This document shows positions 47,764-60,065 of a stretch of 64,000 nucleotides of DNA, in pieces. This DNA is from Brachynemurus nebulosus (Eukaryota; Arthropoda; Insecta; Neuroptera; Myrmeleontidae). Both the position numbers and the translations under genes were made by a program. The stretch covers positions 18,466,185-18,530,184 of the forward strand of contig JAPWDM010000011.1 in the NCBI GenBank assembly GCA_035578155.1. The letters are read 5' to 3'. How positions within the stretch are numbered: the first letter of the stretch is position 1; the number at the start of each line of letters is the position of its first letter. The notes below the pieces were generated by a model. It saw only the letters and a list, made by a program, of their open reading frames with translations, was not told the DNA's origin and ran no database searches.

Positions 47764-48230
47764 GGCTGATCGTCCATTGGTTGCGGATAACTGCGATATT
47801 TGATTCAAACGATTACGCACGTTTCTCATTCGTCCGAAATGATATGTCTACTGTCCGTCCACTAGCCCAATATTCGTCAGTATTTTTCTTTTTAATTTTA
47901 TTTTTCTCAAGCTATAGATGCTATAAAAATACGTAAAAAACAATTTATGGCACGTAATATGCAAAGGTACACAGTTATAATTGTAAATTACCTTCAGTTT
48001 CATTTCAATAAAAATAAAAATGTCATGGAACGGACTTCTTCGCGCGACAAAATTGAAACAAAATTGGATCTGTTCGCACGTCACAATTATACGCACGCAA
48101 ACGGACGAACGAGACGCTTTCAATGGACGAGGATGTATAGCTTCACATCTGTTTGGATTGTTCGTCCGTTTTCATGCGTATTCGTCCGAATTAAATATCG
48201 CACGTTTCCGCTTCCAAAGGACGACCAGCC
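47764..48230. mobile_element. PIF/Harbinger-type MITE
   Basis: TTA (47761-47763) then GGCTGATCGTCCATTGG; right end CCAAAGGACGACCAGCC then TTA (48231-48233). GTCCG/CGGAC words recur inside. The 3-bp TTA duplication fits PIF/Harbinger. 467 bp; the overlapping frames on both strands look like chance. Confidence 0.8.
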
Positions 48231-48410
48231 TTAGAGATATCGAGACGTTACACAAGACTTTAAGGTACATAGATACGTAAATCCGATTTTTGAAATTAGG
48301 TCAGTTACACAAAGATGAACTTATTTCTGAATTGTCATATTCTTTTTCCTTCATTACTTACAGTCAACCACAATTTTTAAGTTTTATTGCTGGTATTGCT
48401 AAGTGTTTTT

Positions 48411-48536
48411 AGCGAATTTCCAGAATGGAATTCAGCTAATACAGCCACTCTCATGACGCGACTTGAGCCCGGGACCATGGCAGAAATTTGTTTTGAAAAC
48501 CGAAACTAATTCCCTAGAAATCGAAAATAATATTCA

Positions 48537-48626
<90 letters not shown>

Positions 48627-48973
48627 GTGTGTGTGTGTGTGTGTCCGCACGATAACTCTCGAACGAAATGTCCTACTTTTACAAAATTTGGTAAAAATGT
48701 TGGAAGTCCCAAAATCTTGGATGAGTTCTTCAGCCAGACACGTCGGATGCCAGGAACATGGTTTTTGTTCTTGCAAAAAATTAGTTTTTTGCCAAAATTT
48801 CCACTTATTCAAAAATTTTTGCGAAATTTTTTTACATCATTTAAAAGACGAGAAAAAATTACATAAAAAAGGTCTTTAAACTATTCTTCTATGTCAATTA
48901 GTTTCCGAGAAAAACTAATTTTTATAAACGGAAATTCGCTATGTTATGCAGGATGCTGCGACAGGGGTATTTT
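48411..48973 (+). mobile_element. minisatellite-family element, copy 3 (short core)
   Basis: Same ends as copy 1 (TTAGCGAATTTCC; GCTATGTTATGCAGGATGCT then GACAGGGGTATTTT) and the same (TA)n(GT)n and CGATAACTCTCGAACGAAA spacer. In place of the minisatellite it has a module of about 200 bp (48770-48973) shared with copy 4. Length 563 bp. Confidence 0.8.
48540..48644. repeat. (TA)n(GT)n microsatellite
   Basis: About 86 bp of TA with one break, then about 18 bp of GT. Confidence 0.95.
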
Positions 48974-50400
48974 CTTGCTCATCGACCGTATTTTTGGAAG
49001 AAAAAATTATAGTTTTGTTCTCGCAGCTTGTCATTTCTCTCGACAGCCCCGATTATGACCCATAAAAAGTCACTAATCGTCTTTAAATTTGCTTAGCATT
49101 TTAACCATTCTTACGGTGTAGCTATTTATAATAATATCTGTTGTTTTTAAAAATTTGTAAGTAAGCTTAAATTAAAAATATTTAGCATTTAAAGCAGGAA
49201 AGAAATTTTAACGTATATAGTATTTTGTAGCAACTTATTGTAGTTTATGTGCATTCAGCCTGACTACTTTGTGCGTCAGACTATAAAAACATAGTCTTTT
49301 TCACAATAATAATTAATCATTTTTGTTTTATGTCAAAATCGTTAGAAATAAATAAAAGATTTATCGGAAAGAAAGAAATATCAGTTTAATGTGGCATATA
49401 TTCAAATAATATCCCAGTTATTTTCCTTATAAAATAAACATCATTCATTTTACAATTCAGTCAACTGTCAACTCTGACACAATTGTCATTTCATTTTTTT
49501 TTTTCTTTTTTTTGCAGTAAAATTGTCTTCTAATGTAAGTGCTAGTTAGATTTGAGGCAAAGTATAAAAAAATGGAAAATCAGCATAGGATTAGGTATTT
49601 CCCAACCCATCTCGATATGCGTCAATAACATTTTACAAGCTCAGGATCTATTAGTGTCCTCCTCCTAGAAGTTCTAGAGGTGCTAACTGATTCTGTCCCA
49701 CGAGAATGAGGTCTGTAATTGTCATAAATTAGGTTAAGTAAATAATCATTCTGTGAAATGTTAGCTTTTATAAAACTTCGTTTAAACAACTTTTAGATCT
49801 AGGAGGCGCTGATTGAAGGTATCCCACCAGCTAGTGCAGTGTTTTATTCAGCCTTTATAAAATCCTTTGATAGTACTTACTACTTTTCACTACAATTTTA
49901 AGGGCCCATCGATGTCACAAGTATTTCCGAACTAGAGGTATTTACCATAATATAGTTATGTACACATTGAGGACAAACAAGTGTTGTAAACTTCAAGTTT
50001 TATATAAAACTGTTTGACCACGGTCGCACGGATGTCGTTAGTTTCCCGGCTATAAAGCTTTAATAAAATAAAATAAAATTCGTATATTAGTTAATAAAAA
50101 GAGTTGGGTCATTTTTATAACAAAAATGCAAAAAATCACACCCAAATTATTCTAATTCAATCAGTTAGTTACCGTAATTCAAATCAGTTCAATATCTTGC
50201 ATGTTTGCTAAAAGAAAAAAGAATTTTTTTAAATTAGGGACGTCATCTTTACTAAAAATTTTTAGTGCTTTAAAAACCGTTAATGGGATGACAGAATGAT
50301 GATACTGAACCGAGAATTATTGGTTTTCGAAGTCGTTCTTTTAATGTTAACTTTTAATGCAATGTAAATTATGAAACTTTTAAATAAATGTGACCACCTC
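48974..50400. other. AT-rich non-coding DNA
   Basis: No gene or bounded element recognised. Confidence 0.55.
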
Positions 50401-50403
50401 TTA

Positions 50404-51279
50404 GCCCGGCTGCACACCTAGCAGATACGACATGAGAGACATAAGATATGTGTCGCTTGCAGACACGCATCGCTTGAGTACATTTAAATTGCATTGAAAA
50501 CACGAAACTGCTGCACACCTAGGAGATAAGACATGAACGACACAGACATTTGTCTTAAGGGACATAGCATGCTTGTCTGCTGTCGCTCGTGTCGACCGAC
50601 ATGTAAGATAAATTTAAAAATTACATTATATACTGAGAGAAAAATGGCAACTTAAAATTAAATACGATCATTATTGTTTCAATAATGTACAACTTAAAAA
50701 AATGTATTGAAAAGATAGGGAACTTTGTAGGAAATCAATATTATTAAACTTTTAAAATAAAGTTGTTCTACATTAAAACAATAAATTTCAACCTTACTAG
50801 ACTTTCGTTAATGTTTTGCATTGAATCAATATGGTTTTTTATTAATATTGTTTTTTCTCTGGGTGTACATTTGGAAGAAATGGTAAATTTTCTCCAAAAA
50901 TATTTTTTAATGTAATATTAGATGCATACCGACAATTTTAAACACTTTTTGAAAAACTATCAAATACCGTATTCAAATACTGTGTATTACCAAGGAAGTA
51001 AGTCCAAAAACGTTCCAAAAAATGTATCGTTTACAATTAATTTTGTTAATTATGTTAAAAATTACCCATTTTTATGCAATTATGCCCTAAAACAGTATTG
51101 TAAAAGTAATATCACAAATTTGACATGAAAAACTACTGCCAGCAAATTGAAAAGTTCCCCTTGTTGTAGTGTTCTTCATGTCGTAACTCTCGTGTCTTAT
51201 CTCCTAGGTGTGCAGATGCCATGTCTTAAGACAAATGTCTGTATCTCTCATGTCGTATCTGCTAGGTGTGCAGCCGGGC
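50404..51279. mobile_element. PIF/Harbinger-type element
   Basis: TTA (50401-50403) then GCCCGGCTGCACACCTAGCA; right end TGCTAGGTGTGCAGCCGGGC then TTA (51280-51282). The TIR is over 35 bp and almost perfect, and CACACCTAGGAGATAAGACA repeats further in on both sides. Holds a nested GAGAGAAAAA inverted repeat (50632-50867). A 68-codon frame at 50922-51128 has no recognisable domain. Confidence 0.85.
50632..50867. mobile_element. nested MITE with GAGAGAAAAA ends
   Basis: ACTGAGAGAAAAATGG on the left and TTTTTTCTCTGGGTGT on the right form short inverted ends. Similar ends occur at 41233 and 47348. The interior has inverted AACAATAA / TTATTGTT text. TSD uncertain. Confidence 0.5.
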
Positions 51280-51658
51280 TTAATTTACGGGCTGCATCCA
51301 CCCCTACATATATTATAGAATTACACAAAGAAAACCTAATTGAATAGACTCTCTCTTATACTTTCGAAACACTTTGTATTTATAAATAAAGTCTAGACAC
51401 TTCGATCTAATGTTCGTCAGTCATCCGTTAAATAGTGGATATAATAGTTGAAAAATATATAAGCTAGAAAAATGAGACGACTTTTAAAATATGTATTATA
51501 TTTACCTTCAACTTCTCGAATATATATATACATACTACTAATATGCCGTATTTAATATGTACCTACATATTTACAAAAGGAAAAGTTCTAAAATGCATAT
51601 AAACATTTAAACAACAGTCATAGCTATAATATGACTTTCATAACAGAATAATTTATGT

Positions 51659-51835
51659 ACAGGGTGTCCTGAATAAAATTTACAGCATGATAATCTCTTC
51701 GAGGATTAAAAATCCTTCACTTAAATTAGATGAATTATAAAGAAGCGCTAGACGAATAGAATGCTGCTTTCATATTGCCCAAATTCTATATAGTTTAGGA
51801 GTTACGGCCAAAAAACAATGATTGCATGTTTCTTT
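51659..51835 (+). repeat. ACAGGGTGT-ended repeat, copy 1
   Basis: Begins ACAGGGTGTCCTGAATAAA. The text TTAAATTAGATGAATTATAAAG, GCGCTAGACGAATAGAAT and TATATAGTTTAGGAGTTACG aligns with the complement of 61815-61992. An ACACCCTGTA end also occurs at 58409-58418. Class unknown. Confidence 0.55.
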
Positions 51836-52999
51836 TTCTTCCAATTAGAATAAAATTATGGTATTTTAGCGAATTTTCGAATCGAAAAATCGGCTATTAC
51901 AGCAACTGTCATGATGCGACTTGAGTCCGGGACAGTGTTGTGCTTATCTAGATAACATTATCTGAAATTTTATCTAGATAACGTTTTCGTTATCTATTAT
52001 CTTTTATCTACACGCTCAAAAAGAAATTTTTGAATCAAAGAAAATTTTTTTTAATTAAAGAAGTAATTTCTTTCAATACGCACAAAGAAACTATTTCTTT
52101 AGTGGTAGAAAGAAATTTCTTTAATTTTATTTCTTTGGACTAAATAAGTTTAATCTTCAGATTGAAAAAAGTGAATTTCTTTGATGACAGAAACAGATTT
52201 CTTTAAAATTAGTTTCTTTGAATTAATAAATTTATTTCTTCAAATTTAGAAAAAAAGTGAATTTTTTTAAGAGCAAATTCTAAATTCAAAAAAATTGATT
52301 TCTTTAAAATAAAATATTTTTAAGGTTTCAAATAAAAACTTTTTTTGCTTTAAATAACTTTTTATTTGGTTCAATAAAAATAAATTTTTTAGACAAATAA
52401 TAATTCTTTTTTCTCTTTTACTTTTTTATTTTTTACTTAAAAAATTACTACTAGAATAATAATTAAATGAAAGAAAAATTTTAGTACACTATTACATTTC
52501 GTATAATTGTCTGAACAAAAAGAAAAAATAAGTAGGGATATAAAATAAAAAAAAAACAAACAACGAAAATTATTTATTTGTTGAAATTACATCGCAGTTT
52601 TAAAAAGTATATATCAAAATTATAAAAATACATAATTATTAGGTATGCTGAGTAGAAAAGGACCACGCAGGCCAAAAATTAACTAGAGTAAAAAAAATAA
52701 CTTATCAGAAAAGATTTATTTTGAAAATTGAATTTTAGGAGCAGTAGCTTTTTTTTATTTTGGTAGCTAAGCCATTGACTTTAGAAGTTTAATAGAACAA
52801 TTTGTCCATGTAACAAGACCAAGACTAGATTTTGGATATAAGCTACCAACTTCCAAGTTTCAATAAAATCAGTTTCAAGTTTCCGCGTAATTCTTGCTCG
52901 GACCGGTTTTTGTATGTGATAGATAAAAAATTCAAAAATTGTTGTTTTGACAACGAAATCAGTACCTATTGGTGATAATTAAATGTGCATTTATAGCCC

Positions 53000-53205
53000 C
53001 AGGGCCGGATTTACCTCTGCGGAGACCCCGGGACACTTCCCATGTGGAGGCCCCCTTGGAAAATTTCTAATATTTTTCCAAAAAATGAGGTTGACAAGTA
53101 AAAAATAATTCTATTTTATTCATTATTTTTGAATTTGTGGAGACCCCTATTGTGTGAAAGCCCCGGAGAACGTGCCCCAAGTGCCCTTATGTAAATCTGG
53201 CTCTG
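53000..53205. mobile_element. hAT-type MITE
   Basis: CAGGGCCGGATTTACC to GTAAATCTGGCTCTG, flanked by TATAGCCC (52992-52999) and GATAGCCC (53206-53213). GC-rich, 206 bp, with GGAGACCCC/GGAGACCCCT-like repeats inside. It sits within 52011-55570. Confidence 0.85.
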
Positions 53206-55200
53206 GATAGCCCTGGATCAAAAGATGATTGGGCACTAGCAGTCGAAACCGAAACAGTAAAAGGTGATGTACATCTAGTCCATGTGCGTTTATTTTTTAT
53301 AAAAATTCCTACAAAAATAAAAAAAGGTAAGAGGAGTACCAAACAGAAAAATTTTAAGTCATAGATATGTCTTATAGTGAGTGCAATACACTTACAGACA
53401 ACAACAAAGTAGTAAATAGTAAGTAAACTAGCTATTTTTTGGTTTAGTCAATTATGATCATTTGCACCCAGTCAAAAAACAGATCCATGTTTATACAATC
53501 GTTTTTACTCGAAATCTTCAAAATCATTATTTATACTTTCAGAAAAAACTTTAAAAGTAACCAAAAAATCCTTTCAGCCACTTACTGATTATACATTAGA
53601 GTTTAGAAAAGCTTTATTTTTTGTAATTTTAAAAACCAAATGGCTATGTACAGCACTTCAAACCAAGATTACTTTTTTCGAAGGTACTAATTAGCCCGCA
53701 GTAGAACTGACGAACGTCGGTATGTAGAACAAAATAAAATTTTTCTCACTGTCAGCATGTGTTTTGTCACAAAAGCACACATGGACATTAAAAAATATCG
53801 ATTTTTTCAAATTTGACTTTGTTTTGAAACAATAAAATGGACTTTTGACGAAAAAACGGACCTTAAATGAAAATTGTTGAGTTCTACTGCGTACGAATTT
53901 TAGAAACACGATTTTGAGAAAAACGCTTTTTAAAATTAAAAATCATTTTTCTATATGAATTTTTAAAGATATCGACTTTTACCATTAGCCAGTTATCCCA
54001 GCACCATATAACTGTCCTTCCGAATTGAGATAGTTTGTTTCGAGTTATTTTCGGACGATTTAGTGTTGCGCCTCGCGGTTTTTGCTACATCCGAGTTTGA
54101 ATTCTCGACCACTTTGATACACAGTGCATTATCATTTCCGCACAAAAATCGTAAATATTCTAACTCACAGTTAAACCGAGTGTATCCAGAGCCTAAAAAG
54201 GCTTGATCTAAAATTTCAACAAAAAATTTTCAAACAGATAATACTCCTTAAAGTAAAATAAAATTACTTAGAAACTTAAAAGAAATAATACTTACATGTA
54301 TTTAATTTGTACTGATTTTTGCACGTATTGCTCGTGAATGTCCCTTTGTTTGCGCTCATTTTCACAATTTGAAAAGAATTATGGGAATCACTCCATTTTA
54401 TTTCAAATTTTTTGTTCCACTCTAACAATGTGCGTATGTAAGTACATTAACTAAAATAAATAAAAAATGTCAAATTAACTAGAATCAATATAGCAATACT
54501 AAAATAAACTTCACTGTAATGAAATATGGCTCTGAATTACTTTAAAAACTTCATTATTTTAACGATTTACATGATTATTCTGGTTAATTTACTCTACTGT
54601 ATATTGCAGCCATTTTAACTGTTTCGCACAGATAAACGTAACTGCGCATGCTCGTAAGAACAAAAAATTCTTTGTTTCAAAGCAGTAATTTTTTTTGTTT
54701 CAAAGAAAACGAATTGTTCATTTGTCAGTCTATATACCTATAATGTTTTTAATTGTATTTAAGCAAAAAACACATTTGTTAAACTGTTGAAATAAATAAC
54801 AATATAGAGTGCACATAATTATGACATAATTAGTAGGTTAACTAAAATATGACACGTATATATAATCCTATTTTCATAAAAAAATTTAAAATTATTAACA
54901 TAGTTAACCTATACTTATTTAGAAAAATTTCAAATTGTACCAACCTTTTTAATGACTAATATCTAAAATTATTTCCATATAGTGAAATACTTCCTCCCAA
55001 CACTTTTCAACTTAAAATGTTGTTTTTATCTTTCTAAAATCAGTTCTGATTTATTTTAAAAACAAATCACCATTTCAATAAATTGTTTGGTTATTTCGCT
55101 TCAATCACATGTAGCTATGTAGCCATCTTAAAATGTGCTACTCGTATGTGTATAACAGTAGGTATTCTGGACATATTTATGTGACTACGCATGCTCAGAA
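53206..55200. other. interior of nested element, non-coding
   Basis: No gene recognised. Short frames at 53691-53909 have AT-biased composition without a known domain. A GC-richer patch (54050-54115) has no recognised identity. Confidence 0.5.
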
Positions 55201-55699
55201 AATAATTTCAAAGAACGCAATTGATTAGTTTTAAAAAAATTGATTCTTCAAAACATCATACAAAGAAACTTTTTCTTTAAATTGAAAAAAAACTTCTTTG
55301 GATCAAAAAAATTTCTTTTTATTCTAAAAATTTTGTTTTTTTTCAATTTAAAAAAATTAGTTTTTTCCACTTAAAACTATTTTTTTCTTAAATTAGGAAA
55401 TTTATTAAAATTAAAGAAAAAATTTCATTGAAGTAAAACAATAATTCAAAAAAATATGAATTTTTTCGTAATGAAATCACGGTATTATTTCAAAGAAACC
55501 TTTTTTGATTTAAAGAAAGAAAAATTAAAGAAATTTTCAATTTTTGCACAAAGAAATCGTTTTGAGAGTGTAGATATTTTCAAAAGAAGTTATCTTTTAT
55601 CTTATCTTTTTATTAAGCGAAGGGAAAAGATAAGATAATAATAATACACTTTTATTTTTTCTGAAAAAAGAAAATTGGTCCTAAATTCACCATTTCCCT

Positions 55700-56308
55700 A
55701 TATGTATTCATTTGGCCGACCATATTCAGATGACACTTTCTCAAGAATTACAAAAATATTTAAAAGCAATTATTTAATTTTAAACAGAATTCTTGTTGTC
55801 TGAAATCATTACCGTCATTAGTTGGAATAACATTTAGTCGTGTAATATGAAATGCCGTATTCCGACTACTTGGTCTACCATGCAAGTAATTCAAAGAAGT
55901 ATCGACATTTTTTTAAACATTAGAGAAATGTTTAGAAGCAATTTTCGTATTTTAAATGGAATTATTGTAGCTAGGAATCATTTCGGCCATTATTTGGAAT
56001 AACATTTAATCGTGTAATATGAAGTGTCGTTTTCCGACCACTTGGTCGATCATGTAATTCATATAAATATCAACACTTTATAAGCACTTTTTTAAACAAA
56101 CAATGTTGTACTCTATTGTGCTAGACGTTTGCTATCATGGATCGTAAATAAAATAACTAAATTCCAAAACATGCGATTTTTATCGCCAAAAGCGTATCTT
56201 TAACATTTTTATAATTTATTATAATTTACACATCTTTCTGGGAACCGGTGAGGTACTTTTGCAGCCCGGTACCGGTCAACGGACCGGCGCGGCGGTTGAG
56301 AAACATTG
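55700..56308. mobile_element. hAT right-end fragment with 155-bp repeats
   Basis: Repeats of GAAATGCCGTATTCCGAC-type text lead into ACCGGTCAACGGACCGG and the terminus GCGGTTGAGAAACATTG. The same repeats and GGAACCGGT block occur at 25640-27543. The left terminus was not found. Confidence 0.65.
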
Positions 56309-56535
56309 ACCTAATGCATTGTTTCTGTAAATATTAATTATCTTATCTGTTATCTAAAATTTTATCTAGATAATGATTAAATTGTCTGTTATCTTTATCC
56401 AGATATTTTAAATTATGTTATCTATTATCTGTTATCTAGATAATAAAATTCGATATCTTGTCCAACACTGGTCCGGGACTATGACTTTGTTTTGAGGTCG
56501 CTAGAAACCGAAAATAATATTCACTAAAAACTAAA

Positions 56536-56538
<3 letters not shown>

Positions 56539-56618
<80 letters not shown>
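56539..56618. repeat. (TA)n(GT)n microsatellite
   Basis: About 64 bp of TA and 16 bp of GT at the family's usual position in copy 4. Confidence 0.95.
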
Positions 56619-56619
<1 letters not shown>

Positions 56620-56889
56620 CCCCGCATGATAACTCTCGAATGAAGTATCCAATATTTACGAAATTTGGTGAAAATGGTTTTTGTTCTTGCAAAAAAATAG
56701 TTTTTTGCCAAAATTGCCACTTATTCAAAGATTTTTGCGAAATTTTGTTACACCATTTAAAGGAGGAGAAAAAATTGCATAAAAAAAGATCTTTAAACTA
56801 TTATTCTATGTCAACTAGTTTCCGAGAAAAACTAATTTTTATAAACGGAAATTCTCTATGTTATACAGGATGCTGCGACAGGGGTATTT

Positions 56890-59128
56890 TTGTTTACACA
56901 CTAGCTGTTACCCGGGGCTTCACAAGCGTGAATTTCGTAATTCAGTAAAAGTAATTCCTTTTAGGTAGTTTGCTAAAATATTTTGCCCCTATTTTCCTAT
57001 CATAAGCAGAAATGATAGGCTTTATTTATTGGTAAGCTCACTCATCAATCCTCTTTAATTTTAATTTCTCCCTTTGGCTAGTTATCTACGAACAATTGAA
57101 AATTTTCAAAAACTAATTAGTCATTTATTCAAGCACATAACATAGACTAAAAATCTAAATTAAGCTAAGAAGGTGACAACGAATTTGGTATAGAAATAAA
57201 ATGGTATGTTGATTTAAAATATTCAAATATTATATATTTTTAAAATACCTAATATTTTGTATACTCTAAATAAGTATCCTCTCTATTACTATTGGAAAAT
57301 TTAAGTCCCTACTCCTACATCCCCTATAAGTCTGTTTGCATTATATTTGAACATTTCCTAAAGTAACTGACTCATTGTTGGAGACGCTAGAACTGTAGAC
57401 GTTTAAAATATAAAATTTGACCTCTCCCCCATTTTTTTGCGTTTATTATCTATTTTACGCATTCATTACAGAATTAATTTTCAAAAAGTGATAAAACATG
57501 TATTCATTAATTTATTTTTGACCTCCTTTGACTATGCCCTCCAGTTTCATTCGTGTAAAATTATCTTAACTGTGAGTAAGGCTACTTTAAATCAGTTATT
57601 CTTAAACAAATCGGCTAAATTTAGTTTCAAATCAGTTCTTTAAAGTACTTCGCTTCGCTCGTCAAACAGTTCAAAATTCTATAAAAAGTTAATTCCATGT
57701 AATGCTTCGCTCCGCTCGTAAAACAACTCGAAAGTAACCATTAGCATATCTAATTTTCACACTCTGAAATCTTTCCATAGATGCCCATATTGATGGTTTT
57801 AAAATTAATTCAATTTTAGATCCTTTTCGGGATCCCGGAATCCTGGTGGACTTTTTAAAATTATGTTCAGTTCCTCCGTAATTAAACTATTACCTATCTA
57901 TTACTACTTTCCAAAATGAAATTTTAGTTAAAAAGTTTTGAAGTTGACATTTTTAAATATTATTTTTATTGTAACCTAGGTAACCTTTTGTTTTTCCTTC
58001 TTTTGTTTCCGTTTGTTGTTAAATTAGTATTTTTGGTATATCAACTTTTGTCTTGAATATATCAACCCCCCTAAAGGATATTGTGATAATTTTAACTGAG
58101 AATGTTGTCGATGTTGAGATGATGATGCGTCTAAGGAATAAATTTATAATGTTTCACTGAAATCTGTCCCGTGGTTATTGTTTCAGCCGTGCCCATAGAA
58201 AATCTAACTGATTATATAAATTCTATGTATATTATATAAATTCTATATTCTATTCCAAAATATCAGTTTTAGATATTAGAATATCTTATAGTAATAGATA
58301 GACTTTACATTTTTCTACATAATTATGATAAAAAATACAGGTGATTCATTTGAAAAAAAAAAATTTGAATAAACAAAAAATTTAAAAAAAAAATGCTTTA
58401 TGTGAACACCCTGTATCAAGTCAAAAAGCTGAAATGTCACTGTCATATAGAATATTAGTAACAATTTCCAGCGAATTCAAATTTGCTGTCAAAAACACTT
58501 CAAATTACAAACTTGATGTCAACTTTCCGTATGACCGGAAATAGCAGCAACTTAAAGATATTTTAATTAAAACCTGCATAATTGAAAACTTTTATAACCA
58601 AATTTTCAAAAATCTAATTTACTTAGAAGACCATAAACTTTTAATGAAAATTCTATTTGAATCATCCTATATAGAACCGTTTGGGAGATTACATTAAAAT
58701 GTTGCTAAGGTTGAACGGGAGGTTAATATCTATATTTCCAGACAGACAAAATTTTTTTTAAAGTTATATTTGGTATATATGTTGAAATTGCTAACTGGAA
58801 AAAATTCGAAAATCACAGACAGACACTTCTATTTTATTTATAGGTATTGATTCTGATAGTACTTAGAATTTCTCTGTGAGTATTTTTCGGATTATAATCC
58901 TGAACGGCTAGCCATCCTGAACTTTTGTTTTTCTTATGGAATAGAAAGCGAATTTTAATTAATGAAATGCCTTTTTTCTCCCCCTTCAGTTGATATGTCA
59001 TAATATGTCTTTTCTGTGTTGAAAAATAACCTTGAAAGCTTAAGAAAAAAATTTTTTTTCTAATTTAAAATTTGATTCTATAAATAAACAAATTAAGTTC
59101 AAGAAATAAACAAAACAAATAATACGTA
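56890..59128. other. non-coding with repeat fragments
   Basis: CTAGCTGTTACCCGGGGC at 56907 is the opening of the repeat also at 43113 and 44207. ACACCCTGTATCAAG at 58409 is a fragment of the ACAGGGTGT family. TTCGCTYCGCTCGT phrases occur at 57651 and 57705. No gene. Confidence 0.5.
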
Positions 59129-59285
59129 GGGGAGACTGGGGCTTAATGGAAAATTGTCAAAACCATGTTTCTGCATTACCTATCTTTTGAATGTCAACAG
59201 TTACAAAGTTGAAATTTTGACCTTAGAGGGCTTTCTTGACTAGAAAGAAAACGACGTTAGTAATGTGAAGTTCATCTGAGCCTTA

Positions 59286-59715
59286 GGCTGGGCGGCCATT
59301 GAGACGCAGGCAGGGCAGCACAGTTTCTGTGGCTCGTGTTGTAGAACGGGAGAGCGCGAATTGAAACGCAGAGCAGAGCAGAGCAACACTGCGTCGCACG
59401 AGACCGATGTGGCACTCGTGAATGTGATACAGAAACTGCGCGACATTGTAACACGTTCTCGAGTTTTAGTTGATTGTATTTTGTCGAAATGAAAACAATT
59501 GAAGAAATTGAAGAAAAATAGTGCTTCTCTGCTCTGTTTTTAAATTCGTGCTATCTCGTTCTACAACGAGAGTCACAGAAACTGCGTTGCCTTGCCTGCG
59601 TTAACTGCGTCTCAACGTGCGCCCGACCACACGTACTTTCCTGCTCTGCTCTGCTCTGCTCTGTCCTGCCCTACCCTACGTTTACTGCGTTACGCAGTTC
59701 AATGTGCGCCTGGCC
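59286..59715. mobile_element. PIF/Harbinger-type MITE with GCAGAG runs
   Basis: TTA (59283-59285) then GGCTGGGCGGCCATTGAGAC; right end GTTCAATGTGCGCCTGGCC then TTA (59716-59718). GC-rich, with (GCAGA)n at 59369 and (CTCTG)n at 59642, inverted to each other. A short start MKTIEEIEEK at 59489 stops after ten codons. Confidence 0.75.
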
Positions 59716-60065
59716 TTATGGTGTACATATCCTTAAATGTGTTTCGATAATGTCGAAGTAATTTTCTTTGCTGCCATACTTTTCATCTGAAACGGAATTT
59801 TTTCAGACATATACTCATCAAAGTAAGTATACTAGTTCATTTATGTATTGTGAATACGAATCTTTAAAAATTGTTTGTATATTTATCGTCATCATTTGTA
59901 TGATCGTTGTCAAAGCTCTAAACGTACCTTGGGGCTAAGTGTTAAAACACTACTGGAACTGGGGCTAAATGTTGAATGTTTTTTTTTTTTTTTACTTTAT
60001 TCTATATTCTCTGCTTATAGATCGGTTTATCGGCTTAAGCGAAGCAAGTTGTAGGTACTCTAAAC

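Larger units (their letters stand above)
52011..55570. mobile_element. 3.5 kb element rich in AAAGAAA, nested
   Basis: CACGCTCAAAAAGAAAT at the left, TTTTGAGAGTG at the right, with TA on both sides (52009-52010 and 55571-55572). Both subterminal regions (about 250-350 bp) are crowded with ATTTCTTT / AAAGAAAT words. The inverted match may extend a few bases outward (ATCTA / TAGAT), so these could also be inner parts of the surrounding hAT. No coding domain found in 3.5 kb. Confidence 0.55.
51933..56470. mobile_element. 4.5 kb hAT-type insertion, perfect 8-bp TSD
   Basis: CAGTGTTG at the left, CAACACTG at the right, and GTCCGGGA on both sides (51925-51932 and 56471-56478). Subterminal regions are packed with TTATCT/AGATAA words, several as TTATCTAGATAA palindromes, likely transposase-binding sites. 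I see no transposase frame. Later insertions include 52011-55570 and a hAT fragment near 55700-56308. Confidence 0.9.
51868..56889 (+). mobile_element. minisatellite-family element, copy 4, split by a hAT
   Basis: Left piece 51868-51932 (AGCGAATTTTCG ... GACTTGAGTCCGGGA) and right piece 56479-56889 (CTATGAC ... GACAGGGGTATTTT) form one element equivalent to copy 3, without the hAT between them and its duplicated GTCCGGGA. The right piece carries the (TA)n(GT)n tract and the about 210-bp module shared with copy 3 (56676-56889). Confidence 0.85.

Noticed and set aside
59240..59454. Two overlapping 60-68 codon minus-strand frames
   Set aside because: They lie over GC-rich MITE ends and GCAGA runs, which lack stops by composition.
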